Shown: in pieces, positions 8,364 to 17,608 of the stretch | Layout: each line of letters starts with the position of its first letter | How positions within the stretch are numbered: position 1 is the first letter of the stretch | Virus record (IMG/VR): IMGVR_UViG_3300029787_000071 | Coordinates: 1-53,025 of that record | Direction: 5' to 3' (one strand) | Origin: a virus | Length of the DNA: 53,025 bases | Notes under the pieces: model-generated | Told to the model about the DNA's origin: nothing | Database searches by the model: none | The model's input: only the letters and a program-made list of their open reading frames with translations | Translations under genes and position numbers: made by a program

Positions 8364-10898
8364 TTATTTAGCCTTAAATTTTTCACAAACGGTTAGCATC
8401 AATCCTGTTAAGAAAAACTGAGCCGTCCTTCTATAGTAGTTGACAGAGTATCGCCAACCGCTTTTTAGGCCACGACCATAGGACACAAAGTCTTTAAACT
8501 CTTGGTAATGGTTTTCTGCCTCGCCTCGTTTAATCGCCTTTTTACCAGCGTGTCTGTAGCCTTTTCTAAACAATTCACCGTACCATTTACCGTGATACTT
8601 ACGAGCGCACCAAACTTCTGCTTTTGCTTTGTCTCGCGCTGAGAAGCTTTTAGCTGCAACTGCATGTGTCGCTATTACACAAGTGCCGCTATCAGGACCA
8701 GCACCCGTGTCGCTTTCATCTAATTCACCCTCACCAAAATCAATGTCTGGTGCATCCATCGCTGCCGCTGCACCAGCACCCTCGTATCCCGGCGCATCCG
8801 TGCCGCCTGTGCCTATGCTGCCAGCCTTGTCACCATATCCGAAATCTTCTTCAGTTCCGCCAGAAAAAGAAGCACCGGCCATGCTCTTTGCAACTAGGTC
8901 AGCCACCCTTTTCTGTTCTGGATCATTAGGGTCCATCGTATTCTTACCCGTTATTGACATAGTTTGTTCAGCAATATCTATGCTCAAGTTAGACGGGTTT
9001 TGGCTATTGTAACCTCCTGCACCATAACTAAAGGAGTTCGTTGCCGCAGCGGATGCTGCATCTGATAATGCTTGTTGCTGCGCAGCAGTAAAGCCTTTTG
9101 CACGCTCTAAATCGGTCGTCGCAAACGCTATATCAGTTAAAGGTTCATCTTTAAGACCGGCTAATTCCAGCTCACTGGCCGCATAAGCAGCCATGCCTGC
9201 TCTAGAAAGACCCATTGCTGATAATTCATCTACTCCCATAGTTGATAAGTCTTGCAGTTGACTTGCAAAAGAAGCGGATAGAGTTGCGGGTGCTGTGCTA
9301 ACTTCTAATCCGGTCATCCCTCGATCTGCAAGACTACCAAAGTCTATATCAAGGCCCTGTACTCCAGCTTGATCAGCCACGCTATTGTAAGCATCCACAA
9401 AACCTAAGCTTGCAGTCATAGCCTCTTGATTCATAGCTTCAGCAATCTGGCCTAGATCATCAGTATCCAAACCTCTGCTACTTGCATAGTTCTTAAGTGT
9501 AGATTGTATTGCTGCATTGGCAATGTCTATATCTTCAAAGTCAAGATAGGCTTGAACAACTGCAGCTTGATTTATATCCTCAATGCTTATGTTATTTGTT
9601 GTTATTCCTTTACCCGCAACTTGATCAGCTAAGGCATTCATATCAAATTGCAGATTGCCAATAGCGCCGGGTACTTCTGAAAAATCTAAATCAATCGCAG
9701 TCACGTTGGTTTGATCACTAGGGTCTGCAAAGCCTGTCATTCCTGCTGAAGAGGCTGTAGGCCCACTGAAAGAAACTCCCGCAGTGCTAAAGGCGTTTGC
9801 CATACCAACGGCTCTATCGCTAACCGCCTCATTGTAACCGAGTTTATCTAAGGCAAATTGAGATACATTATAAAAAGCTTTTATGGGAGCGGGCATCAGT
9901 GCTTCTACAAAACCCGGAGTTACTAACTGCCCTGTGTTTTTATCGAAGTTAAAACCTACCGTGCCGCTTGGCAGGTTAAAGGTAAACACTTGAGGGTCTA
10001 AAGTGCCAAACTCCATCTGCCTCCCATAAGCTTCTAGAGTCTGATCAGGGTTCGTTATTGCAGTAACGATTCCTTCAATATACTCTCCAACATTTTTAGT
10101 TGCTTGACTAATTAAACCGCTTACAGTTACATTTCTATTAGCAAGATCGGCTACGTTTGCAGCCTGTTGTCCAAGCGAAAGGGCGGTAGAGGTTGCACTG
10201 AGTGCGCTAGGAATATCAGTTATTTCTGTATTTAGTGCGTCTTTCACACTATTGAAACCTCCAAATACACCTGCAACACCTGTACTTGATAACGCTCCTG
10301 AAGCTACATTACTAGCCAAACCGCTGAAACCAGCGCCCGGACCAAAGGCTCCAAAAGCGCCTCCAACAAGACCAGCAGCCAGCCCCGGATTAGTGAGATC
10401 AGATATATCTTGAGCTTCTGTACTTGTCGCTGTATCAAGACCGATATCTCCAGCATCATCGCCTGATGTAACACTAGGAGGCCCAAAGACCTGTTCAAAC
10501 TGTTGTTGTGGCTGTGGCCTATCCTGAAATTGTGACGTAAAGGTAGCAAGATCACTGGCAACTGTGGACGCCTCTCCTAAGATGCTACTAAAGGTATTTG
10601 AGTCAAACTCATTAATACGGCTAGCCGCAGCTTCTTTAAAAGCATCCACGCTGCTAGGATCAGAGAAGTTTACTTCGTCAAGAAGATCACCAAACAAATC
10701 CTCAACAGCTAACTGTGATGTAGAAGCTGTAGCTACAGATAGATCATCCTTTCGACGCTTGACCCCCAGCCCCTCAATATCAAGAGACTGAGAACCACCG
10801 CCTACGTCAATGGTAGCTTCAGGAATAGCTTCCATAGTCACAGGTTTAGCGGATACCGCTCCTGCTCCTTGAAGTGCTTCTGCTATGTTAGTCGCCAC
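8364..10898 (-). CDS. Large virion protein, Ala/Ser/Gly-rich
   Basis: 844 aa, unidentified. It is rich in Ala, Ser, Thr and Asp, with a glycine/alanine-rich hydrophobic stretch around residues 170-225 that could penetrate a membrane. The C-terminal 110 residues are different: basic and aromatic, with CVIATHAVAAKS and KYHGKWYGELFRKGY, a module seen at the ends of other phage structural proteins. Lying between portal and hydrolase genes, it may be an ejected internal protein. No enzyme motif found. Confidence 0.65.
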   Translation of the reverse strand: MATNIAEALQGAGAVSAKPVTMEAIPEATIDVGGGSQSLDIEGLGVKRRKDDLSVATASTSQLAVEDLFGDLLDEVNFSDPSSVDAFKEAAASRINEFDSNTFSSILGEASTVASDLATFTSQFQDRPQPQQQFEQVFGPPSVTSGDDAGDIGLDTATSTEAQDISDLTNPGLAAGLVGGAFGAFGPGAGFSGLASNVASGALSSTGVAGVFGGFNSVKDALNTEITDIPSALSATSTALSLGQQAANVADLANRNVTVSGLISQATKNVGEYIEGIVTAITNPDQTLEAYGRQMEFGTLDPQVFTFNLPSGTVGFNFDKNTGQLVTPGFVEALMPAPIKAFYNVSQFALDKLGYNEAVSDRAVGMANAFSTAGVSFSGPTASSAGMTGFADPSDQTNVTAIDLDFSEVPGAIGNLQFDMNALADQVAGKGITTNNISIEDINQAAVVQAYLDFEDIDIANAAIQSTLKNYASSRGLDTDDLGQIAEAMNQEAMTASLGFVDAYNSVADQAGVQGLDIDFGSLADRGMTGLEVSTAPATLSASFASQLQDLSTMGVDELSAMGLSRAGMAAYAASELELAGLKDEPLTDIAFATTDLERAKGFTAAQQQALSDAASAAATNSFSYGAGGYNSQNPSNLSIDIAEQTMSITGKNTMDPNDPEQKRVADLVAKSMAGASFSGGTEEDFGYGDKAGSIGTGGTDAPGYEGAGAAAAMDAPDIDFGEGELDESDTGAGPDSGTCVIATHAVAAKSFSARDKAKAEVWCARKYHGKWYGELFRKGYRHAGKKAIKRGEAENHYQEFKDFVSYGRGLKSGWRYSVNYYRRTAQFFLTGLMLTVCEKFKAK

Positions 10899-11127
10899 GT
10901 TTGCTGTACTCTTTCTGTTGAGTATTAACCTGCGTCTTCAGGGATAGGAGGTGATCCACCACCTGCACTTTGCCCTGCAGAGAGCGCATCTCTGAGTCCG
11001 ATTTCTCCACCACCAGCAGGGCCTGATGCCTGTTCTTGAGATCCTTGAGGTAGTCCTCCAGACTGCCCCATGCCGCCTGATTGTTCACCAGCGGCAGCAG
11101 GGTCTGGCATGTTTCCTTGTTGAGCAT
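10888..11127 (-). CDS. Small protein overprinted on the end of the portal gene
   Basis: 79 aa, beginning MLNKETCQTLL and continuing with a heptad-like helical pattern (WGSLEDYLKDLKNRH; LLSLKTQVNTQQ). It overlaps the last 203 bases of the portal gene in another frame, and its end overlaps the start of the 844-aa gene. In that overlap the portal protein is a low-complexity Gly/Gln/Pro-rich tail, whereas this frame is an ordinary helical protein. Short proteins of this type next to portal genes are known in other phages, from memory. Function unknown. Confidence 0.65.
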   Translation of the reverse strand: MLNKETCQTLLPLVNNQAAWGSLEDYLKDLKNRHQALLVVEKSDSEMRSLQGKVQVVDHLLSLKTQVNTQQKEYSKRGD

Positions 11128-13021
11128 TTAATCCTCTCAATACTTCTGCAAAGATTTGTGCATCGTTGATATCATTTACCAACAGATCAGGATCAATGTC
11201 CTGTGCAATGGCTAGCTCCCGCACAAGGTTTGGAATCTTGATAAAGGGTGCAAGCATGGGGTTTGCCACTGTCTGTAGCAGCGCGGTTAAACGCTGGCTG
11301 CGGACTTCCTTCTGCATGACTGCAGCGGTTCCCTGTGGCTTGATCTCCAAATCTCCCTGTATCTCAGGACGATCATCAGTAAACTGCATATTCCAAAAGA
11401 ACATGCACTCACCGAGCGGCTTGAGAAGAAAATCGTCAACATTTTTTATTACAGTTTTTACACTGAGGTTAGCACCACCCAGCAACATACTTAATCCTGC
11501 AGCGGTACGTCCTGTGCCAGACACGCCCGTTTGTCCGTGCATAATGCTGGGCAGTCCAGTTTCTTCATCGGCTAATTGTCGTGCAGCCTGATACATCTGT
11601 ATGTTTTCGCCAGCGGTGTTTGGAAACTTTACAGCGTTGATAGCTGTACCAGTAACACCAGACTGACGCCTAAACACTTTACCCGGATAGATATCATAGT
11701 TCTGTCCGGGTACAAGAGATGCCTCGTCTACATCAAATACTACATTACCAGCTAGTGCTAAGTTGTCAATAGCCATTCTTACATGACCATTCATTAGTAG
11801 CTGGGCGTCCTCCATGTTCTCAGGTATACCAACGCCAAACAACTGGTAAGGGTTAATTTCATATGGCGTTGCAAAATACGGAATACGGTAAGGTACAAAC
11901 GGATTGAGGACTAATCGTAGAACCTCATTGCCACAAACCCATACATTAACAGGCACCTCTGCAAGATCACTAACCTGCATTGGAATACCCATCTCTTCCA
12001 CAAGCTGGCTGTCCATGTTGCCCCAGAACTCAAGCACCTCGTACCTGTCAACGGCAGCAAGGTCTTCCAAGCTCTCAGCACGAATAGTGTCTTCAAAGTA
12101 TTTGTCCGTGTAATTAGGACCAGCGTTAAGACAGGTTGCAACAGCATCAGGATTAAAGAACGGCTTGTCCATCAAGTCCCGCATCTGTGACCTGTTTAGT
12201 CGGTGGCGCTGAATTACATAGGAGCAATCATCCACACTAGTAGCGGTGGGGTCTGGGTAAAAGTTCCAGCATGAAACCGACTCAAGGCGGGGTACAAGCT
12301 TTTTATACGGGTTGTAGTTTTTATCGTTATCCCATCTATGTAGAGTTTTACTCTCATTGAGCGGTCCCTTTACAATGCCTGTACCAAGAAGGGCGCACTC
12401 AAAGAGAGAGTGGCGCAGTATGTTCGTGGCGTTGTTTTCATGCAGTTGGTCATGGATGAGCTTTTCCATGTGCCGTGCTGTTTCGCGTGAAGGAGATATC
12501 TGAGGCTCACCCAAACGGCTTGGGCCTTCCTGCAGATCAATACCCTCATACTTTTCAGCTAGTCCTGCTAGCGGAGAAGCCTCAGTGGCCCCCGGTGGCA
12601 TATCACGGCCATCGCCGGGAAAACCGTAGGGGTCCATCGTAGGCTCTTCTTGCTGTTGTGGAGGTACAGGAGCTTTGCTTAAATGTGCAAACTCCGCTAC
12701 ACCTTCAGGCACTGGGCTAGGCTCAACAACGAGTGGGAACTTTTTGTTAGCAAAAAGCACATCAATTATCTGCCCATAAGCAGCGAGAACTTTTGTTTTG
12801 GTAATCTTAACGAACACTCTACTGTTCTCAGATTCACGGAACTGAGTTGTAGAGTCGTAGATACCTCTAAAGTTTTTGTAGGCTTTTAGCCAGCGTTGTT
12901 CATGCTGATAGCGGCCATGCTCTGCTTCTTCAAACTTTGACTTAACTGTGCCAACTACGTTTGTAGAAGCCTCATCAACAAAAGCTGCTGCTGTGATATC
13001 GCCTAAAGGTGAATCCTCCAT
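10925..13021 (-). CDS. Portal protein
   Basis: 698 aa. Forms the dodecameric vertex channel for DNA packaging. Features: N-terminal RWLKAYKNFRGIYDS, SENSRVFVKITKTKVLAAYGQI, the central VSCWNFYPDPTA and YVIQRHRLNRSQMRDLMDKP, and a C-terminal helical part (PLGECMFFWNMQF) typical of podovirus portals. The last 65 residues are Gly/Pro/Gln-rich and share DNA with the 10888-11127 gene. It lies two small genes downstream of the terminase large subunit. Confidence 0.85.
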   Translation of the reverse strand: MEDSPLGDITAAAFVDEASTNVVGTVKSKFEEAEHGRYQHEQRWLKAYKNFRGIYDSTTQFRESENSRVFVKITKTKVLAAYGQIIDVLFANKKFPLVVEPSPVPEGVAEFAHLSKAPVPPQQQEEPTMDPYGFPGDGRDMPPGATEASPLAGLAEKYEGIDLQEGPSRLGEPQISPSRETARHMEKLIHDQLHENNATNILRHSLFECALLGTGIVKGPLNESKTLHRWDNDKNYNPYKKLVPRLESVSCWNFYPDPTATSVDDCSYVIQRHRLNRSQMRDLMDKPFFNPDAVATCLNAGPNYTDKYFEDTIRAESLEDLAAVDRYEVLEFWGNMDSQLVEEMGIPMQVSDLAEVPVNVWVCGNEVLRLVLNPFVPYRIPYFATPYEINPYQLFGVGIPENMEDAQLLMNGHVRMAIDNLALAGNVVFDVDEASLVPGQNYDIYPGKVFRRQSGVTGTAINAVKFPNTAGENIQMYQAARQLADEETGLPSIMHGQTGVSGTGRTAAGLSMLLGGANLSVKTVIKNVDDFLLKPLGECMFFWNMQFTDDRPEIQGDLEIKPQGTAAVMQKEVRSQRLTALLQTVANPMLAPFIKIPNLVRELAIAQDIDPDLLVNDINDAQIFAEVLRGLNAQQGNMPDPAAAGEQSGGMGQSGGLPQGSQEQASGPAGGGEIGLRDALSAGQSAGGGSPPIPEDAG

Positions 13022-13038
13022 AGGACTTTCCTCTTTGC

Positions 13039-13251
13039 TTAGTAGTCTTTTTCGTCAGCCATGCGGAAGACTGCCGGATCGACCATGTTGGTCGCTTGAC
13101 GAGGCATGTCCACCTGCAGCGCGTCACGATCAATCGGGCCGATAAGCATCTGCTCAAGACCTTCACGGTAGAGAGAACCTTCAGCCGCTTCGCTGAGTTC
13201 ACCCTGCTTGCTCATCATACTCATAATGTAATCTGCTCCATACGCTTTCAT
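13039..13251 (-). CDS. Small conserved-looking protein before the portal
   Basis: 70 aa, beginning MKAYGADYIMSMMSKQGE, with EGLEQMLIGPIDRDAL in the centre. AGGAAAACC precedes the ATG as a ribosome site. It is in line with flanking structural genes, with gaps of 17 and 15 bases. No family recognised; probably a minor head or assembly protein by context. Confidence 0.6.
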   Translation of the reverse strand: MKAYGADYIMSMMSKQGELSEAAEGSLYREGLEQMLIGPIDRDALQVDMPRQATNMVDPAVFRMADEKDY

Positions 13252-13266
13252 AGGTTTTCCTTTCTG

Positions 13267-14586
13267 TTAATCTAAGTATAAAAATCCTCTGGGGCCTTTT
13301 AGACGGTCAGAGACTTGTTGTTTTTCCATAGCGGAAAAAGCTTCTTCATCAGCACTTCTTAATTCTTCGTAATCGGGTCCAGCCCTTTTTCGTGCTTCAA
13401 AACCTTCCATTGTAGCATCAGCCACCGGAGTTGCTGCGGCTAATTCATCAATAACCGTTAATCCAAGACCAACACCGGGAATCAACGCTTTAGCTGTTCC
13501 TCTACCACCCTTTTTGATAATGCCCAGTATGCTTTTAGTTCTCTCAGACATCGGCTTCGGCTCATCAGAGGGAAGTGGTCTGGGCTGTGGTTTCTCTTGT
13601 TCTTCAGGAGGTGAAATAAACTTAGCTGTTCTTTCTTGTATTGTTGGTGTTTCAGGAATAGCAGGTCTGGCTTCTCGTCGCGCAGCCGCCTTTCTCTGCC
13701 TGTCCTGCATCTCAATCTGAGGAGTGATTTTTGTTTGAACATATATAGGAAGAGATACTTTTTTAGCTTCCTCTATACCTTTATCAGAAATAACAAGGTT
13801 ATGAGGACGCACTCTACTTTTATCCTCAATAATTTTTCCATTCTTGTCCCTACCCGCTATAACAGGAACACCGCCTTTTTCTTTTATGGCAAATATTTCT
13901 TTGCCCCGTCTAGAGCGTCTATTCTGACCACCTTCAGAAAGGGTGCCAAGCTCTGCATCTAACTTTTTAAAAGTAAATAAATTCTTTTCATCTTTACCTG
14001 TAGGGGGGTCATCATCTTTAAGAAGACCGCTCTCGTACATGTACTGTTCATATGCTCTAAATTCATCAAGCTGTTTAGTAATACTTTCTATACCATCAGG
14101 AAAAGCTTCGTTAATATACCTATTTAAATCTCCTGCTCTATCCCTATTTGTTTTTCTAAAAGCATTAAAACGGTTTGTTAGTTCTGTAATTGATCCTCTT
14201 ACATTCTTTCCCGTCTCCTGCATCATCTTTAATACAAGATTAACCCCATCATCAGTTATATTAATGGGGGTTTTAATAGCTACCCTTCCTGATTTAGCTT
14301 TAGGTGAACCAGTTACGTTAGGTGTTAATTGTTTTCCCGGCTCTACACCAGCCTTTATCTCTGCAGCGGTGGCGCGCCTTTTAGGTAGCATATCCTCAAG
14401 ACTAAGGTCTTCAAAACTTTCTATTCCTGCTTTTTGTGCTGCCGCTTGAAAGTCCAAAGCAATATTAGTGGTAAATTTCCCTCTGTATTTTTTTTGTAAA
14501 CTCTCAAAATCATCTGCATTTAAAGAAGACCTATTCTGAGCTTTTATCTCTTCAATTACTGTTCTAATAGCATCTGCTTTTTTCAT
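13267..14586 (-). CDS. Hypothetical protein between terminase and portal
   Basis: 439 aa, not recognised. Strongly charged and mostly helical: residues 1-60 (KADAIRTVIEEIKAQN) and about 120-190 form helices; residues about 290-350 are Pro/Arg/Glu-rich and likely disordered; near residue 370 a short hydrophobic stretch (GTAKALIPGVGLGLTVIDEL) could insert in a membrane. It starts 3 bases after the terminase stop. Virion or DNA-ejection protein is a guess from position. Confidence 0.6.
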   Translation of the reverse strand: MKKADAIRTVIEEIKAQNRSSLNADDFESLQKKYRGKFTTNIALDFQAAAQKAGIESFEDLSLEDMLPKRRATAAEIKAGVEPGKQLTPNVTGSPKAKSGRVAIKTPINITDDGVNLVLKMMQETGKNVRGSITELTNRFNAFRKTNRDRAGDLNRYINEAFPDGIESITKQLDEFRAYEQYMYESGLLKDDDPPTGKDEKNLFTFKKLDAELGTLSEGGQNRRSRRGKEIFAIKEKGGVPVIAGRDKNGKIIEDKSRVRPHNLVISDKGIEEAKKVSLPIYVQTKITPQIEMQDRQRKAAARREARPAIPETPTIQERTAKFISPPEEQEKPQPRPLPSDEPKPMSERTKSILGIIKKGGRGTAKALIPGVGLGLTVIDELAAATPVADATMEGFEARKRAGPDYEELRSADEEAFSAMEKQQVSDRLKGPRGFLYLD

Positions 14587-14588
14587 GC

Positions 14589-16361
14589 TTAGTAACCAAA
14601 CGTAGAGTCAAACGGTTTTGGCTTTGCCTCTTGCATCTTGTTCATCATTGAGTTGATGGTTAGATGTCCTCTTGCGCGTGTCATGCACATGTATCGCAAA
14701 GCGTCGTAGGCGTGGTCATCTGCTTTTGTATCTACATCTTCAGGGTTTGTCTTTGACAGTGGTAGCCCTGAGAGAGTACGTATCAGATGTGTGCAGGTTG
14801 AAAGTATCTTTATTCTTGGTTGTTGTGTAAACTCGTCTACCTGCAAACGCCTGTGTAGTTCTAGTTTACCTGCAATCCTGTTTCTATCTGATGGAGTAAA
14901 TCTAGCTCCACAACGAATGAGAGTTTCAGCGATTGAAGGTCCGGTGCCTGTCCTGTTCCAACAGGAAGAGTCAAGCACCGAGTAGTACATGCCGGGATCA
15001 CCTCCCTCAAGATTTACAATGATATTGGCTAGAGTTTCTGCAGTCTGTCCTTTGCCGTAGAACTCCCTGTAAATCCAAAGGGTATCATCCCAATCAACTG
15101 CGCCCCACAGGACACAAGAGGGGGCGGCATACCCGTAGTCTGCTGCACGAAGGCGTAACCAACCTTGGGGTATCTGTGCCTGTGAGGCTTCCACAACATG
15201 AATGCTGCGGGAAAACTCTGGGAACGCCGCTCCCTCTGCGACATCCCAATCCCCTTCTAGAAGCCGCCTTCGTTCGACTTCTGGGAGCGACCTCAACATG
15301 GCTTCATATTCACCAGTTTCAGCGAGGTAGGGGTTATCAGTCAGACGCGCCGGAATGAATTTACGAAGAAACAGCGGCTGACCTGCTTTACCGTTAGTTG
15401 CTGTCTCAGGCCACAAAAGAGCGTTACCTGTATCAACATCGGTAGCTGCAAACGGTGTGTTAGGCGGTGCAGGGTCAATGTACATCTTCTTGACCCACCA
15501 ACCACCTACCCCTCCGGGGTTTCCTGTGCAGCGCATATATGCGTCAATCTGCGGGTCCGTTGTACGAAGTCTGGAGCGCAGATACTCCCACACGTAGGGA
15601 GTTGGGTAGTGCGTTATCTCGTCAATACCAATCCAAGTAAAAGCCTGACCTTGGTAGCGTGTTACGTCCTTGTCTTTGTCGAGGTAGGAGAACCATGCCG
15701 TAGCCCCAGACGGGAACTGCCACATAGCCTTGGACTCTCTGAATACGGCACCGGGAAAAGCTTTTGGATAGAGTTGTTTGCTTTTATCAACCAGTTCTGT
15801 AAGCTCGTCCAAAGTACGACGAATAATAAGAGCGCGATGATTGGGGTTGCTACAGTAGCGAAGCAGATCAGCAAGAAGAGCATAAGACTTGCCCCCGCCA
15901 GCAGCGCCGCCATAAAAAACATCCCTTTCAGGGCTTGCCAAAAAGTCAGTCTGCGGCCCCGAGTTTGGTTTGAAGATAACCTCTGCTTCATCCTCTACTA
16001 ACTCCCTTACGGGTTTTGGTACATTCTGTAGTGTGGTATCTTCAATGACCTTAGCACCGTTCTTGTTGAACAAAGCCTGTTCAACTTTCTTGATGCTGTC
16101 TTTCTTCTCTTTGGCCTTAGATGCTTTCTTCTGTGCTTTCTTCTTTGCCCTGTCCGCGTTGCGAACCGCAGCGGCAGAGGCCCGTCTCGCTCTTTCTTTT
16201 GCAGAGAGACGGTAGTTACCCTTTTCGCCCTCGGCTAATTTGGGACGGCCACGCTTGCGCTTGACAGGCTCTTCTCTTACGTCAGCTTTATCAACCAAAG
16301 GCAGGTGACTTTCGCTTGACGTTTTTCTTGTGCCTTCGCTCTGGTGATCTAAATCGTCCAA
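14589..16361 (-). CDS. terL: Terminase large subunit
   Basis: 590 aa, the packaging motor. Walker A is GGAAGGGKS at 151-159 and Walker B TWIGIDEIT at 242-250; the C-terminal nuclease has AADYGYAAP, SVLDSSC and the late KADDHAYDALRYM. The first 100 residues are a lysine/arginine-rich extension with an AT-hook core (KRKRGRPK at 35-42), unusual for this family. The start is TTG at 16361 with AAAGG upstream; no ATG fits. A small basic gene overlaps its first 71 bases. Confidence 0.92.
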   Translation of the reverse strand: MDDLDHQSEGTRKTSSESHLPLVDKADVREEPVKRKRGRPKLAEGEKGNYRLSAKERARRASAAAVRNADRAKKKAQKKASKAKEKKDSIKKVEQALFNKNGAKVIEDTTLQNVPKPVRELVEDEAEVIFKPNSGPQTDFLASPERDVFYGGAAGGGKSYALLADLLRYCSNPNHRALIIRRTLDELTELVDKSKQLYPKAFPGAVFRESKAMWQFPSGATAWFSYLDKDKDVTRYQGQAFTWIGIDEITHYPTPYVWEYLRSRLRTTDPQIDAYMRCTGNPGGVGGWWVKKMYIDPAPPNTPFAATDVDTGNALLWPETATNGKAGQPLFLRKFIPARLTDNPYLAETGEYEAMLRSLPEVERRRLLEGDWDVAEGAAFPEFSRSIHVVEASQAQIPQGWLRLRAADYGYAAPSCVLWGAVDWDDTLWIYREFYGKGQTAETLANIIVNLEGGDPGMYYSVLDSSCWNRTGTGPSIAETLIRCGARFTPSDRNRIAGKLELHRRLQVDEFTQQPRIKILSTCTHLIRTLSGLPLSKTNPEDVDTKADDHAYDALRYMCMTRARGHLTINSMMNKMQEAKPKPFDSTFGY

Positions 16362-16425
16362 GAGTTTTACCTTTGTGAAATACTATTTTACTATTGCCGC
16401 TTGTTTTCTTTTTCTTTGTTGCCAT
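16291..16425 (-). CDS. Tiny basic protein overlapping the terminase start
   Basis: 44 aa, 14 lysines or arginines or more, beginning MATKKKKTSGNSKIVFHKGK. Its ATG overlaps the stop of the upstream gene as TAATG, which argues for translation. The last 71 bases are shared with the terminase gene in a different frame. It belongs by composition to the basic-protein cluster of 16.3-20.7 kb. Function unknown. Confidence 0.5.
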   Translation of the reverse strand: MATKKKKTSGNSKIVFHKGKTLGRFRSPERRHKKNVKRKSPAFG

Positions 16426-17006
16426 TACTTTAACTTTGGTTTACGAACCCCACCGCCTTTTGCGTATGGTTTTACTTTGCCTCCCTTTGCAAACTTTAAT
16501 CTTACATTTCCTCCAATATAGCTTTCACCACTTTCCGGGTCGTACCTGCCTTGAATACCCGCTGTTCCTTTTACTCTTCCAAAATCAACAGGTCTTTCAT
16601 ATCTCGCCCCTACAGCGGGCGGTCTGCGCTGTGCTTCCTCAAGCCCCATACCCTTAAAATCGAGATTCAGATTTAGTCCCTCTGGTAGCTGGCGATTAAC
16701 AAACTTCTCGCCCTGACGGGCAATCTCTTTTACCGCATCTCTGGACGCCTTGTCCTTCAACGCTCTGGCAGAGTACTTCTCAGGATTAAGAAAGTAATCT
16801 GCAGCTATATAAGCAGCCCCCATAGCACCTTTTGCTAGCTGCTCTCTGCTTACATCTTTTTCTACATCAGGGTTAGTAATACCAATGTCCCGTGAACGAG
16901 CGGTAAAAGCCGTCTCTTGTGCTCTCTCAGACTGATCAATCTGATACTTTAAACCATCTCTGATAACGGTGACAGCCTGCTTTAGTTGTTGTTTTTGGCT
17001 AGCCAT
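16425..17006 (-). CDS. Basic protein with C-terminal AKGGGVRKPK tag
   Basis: 193 aa. A helical N-terminal region (KQQLKQAVTVIRDGLKYQ; EKDVSREQLAKGAMGAAYIAADYF) is followed by a region with GIQGRYDPESGESYIGGNVRLKF, then a tag with FAKGGKVKPYAKGGGVRKPK at the very end. The same tag recurs in at least three other proteins of this cluster. No known domain. It overlaps both neighbours by a few bases, so it is part of the late operon. Confidence 0.65.
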   Translation of the reverse strand: MASQKQQLKQAVTVIRDGLKYQIDQSERAQETAFTARSRDIGITNPDVEKDVSREQLAKGAMGAAYIAADYFLNPEKYSARALKDKASRDAVKEIARQGEKFVNRQLPEGLNLNLDFKGMGLEEAQRRPPAVGARYERPVDFGRVKGTAGIQGRYDPESGESYIGGNVRLKFAKGGKVKPYAKGGGVRKPKLK

Positions 17007-17187
17007 TTTGAATTATGTTATCCTCCATAACTAATCCACGGTCAATTGCAAAAGCGCGTGTCATAAAATCTTCTGTAAGTTTTATCTCAGTGCTTTTGTA
17101 AAACTTGCCCTTACCACGAATGTAGCAGGGATAGCTCAAGGGTTTTCTGGTTCGCGATAGTGTGACTTCTACATAAATTTTATTCAT
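16999..17187 (-). CDS. Small hypothetical protein
   Basis: 62 aa, beginning MNKIYVEVTLSRTRKP. Its start overlaps the end of the terminase small subunit gene and its stop lies inside the start of the next gene, the tight packing typical of real genes here. No motif recognised. Confidence 0.55.
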   Translation of the reverse strand: MNKIYVEVTLSRTRKPLSYPCYIRGKGKFYKSTEIKLTEDFMTRAFAIDRGLVMEDNIIQNG

Positions 17188-17608
17188 GGTCTATGATAAC
17201 AGGGTCCACTTGCCCTGATTTCGCCGGAAGAAGAACCACTCCGTGTATAGCAGTAACATTATGTTCAACCTTATCATGCTTACCCACGCCTACTCTGTTT
17301 AAAATAGATTCTGCTGCTTTAATACGCTGTTCAGCGCGTGGGGTTGTTCCGTCATCGTCCAGTGCATTTACCAGACCTGCCGCTGCTTTTACTGAGTTAG
17401 CGGCTAACATGTTCTTTGCTCTCTCTACAATCTCATCGGCTAGAGAGTTCATAACTGCTTTACCAGTGGTTTCACAGTAGCCTGCTGCGCGTAAAGCTGC
17501 AGCGTTGTTACCACCATTATCCATGAGTGCATCAAGATACGCAAGCTGTTTTTCTGTTAGCTGGCGTTTTTTATTTTTAGTGGGTAAAAGACCTTCCTGT
17601 GCCATCAA
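17180..17608 (-). CDS. terS: Terminase small subunit
   Basis: 142 aa. N-terminal helix-turn-helix pattern LTEKQLAYLDALMDNGGN followed by AAALRAAGYCE, as in terminase_2-type small subunits that recognise packaging DNA; then helices (EQRIKAAESILNRVGV) for ring assembly. It lies upstream of the large subunit in the late operon with two or three tiny basic genes between. The end of the gene overlaps the next start by 8 bases. Confidence 0.8.
   Translation of the reverse strand: MMAQEGLLPTKNKKRQLTEKQLAYLDALMDNGGNNAAALRAAGYCETTGKAVMNSLADEIVERAKNMLAANSVKAAAGLVNALDDDGTTPRAEQRIKAAESILNRVGVGKHDKVEHNVTAIHGVVLLPAKSGQVDPVIIDHE

Noticed and set aside
13943-14449. 168-codon frame opposite the 439-residue gene
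   Set aside because: Ser/Leu-rich shadow without ribosome site or neighbours on that strand.
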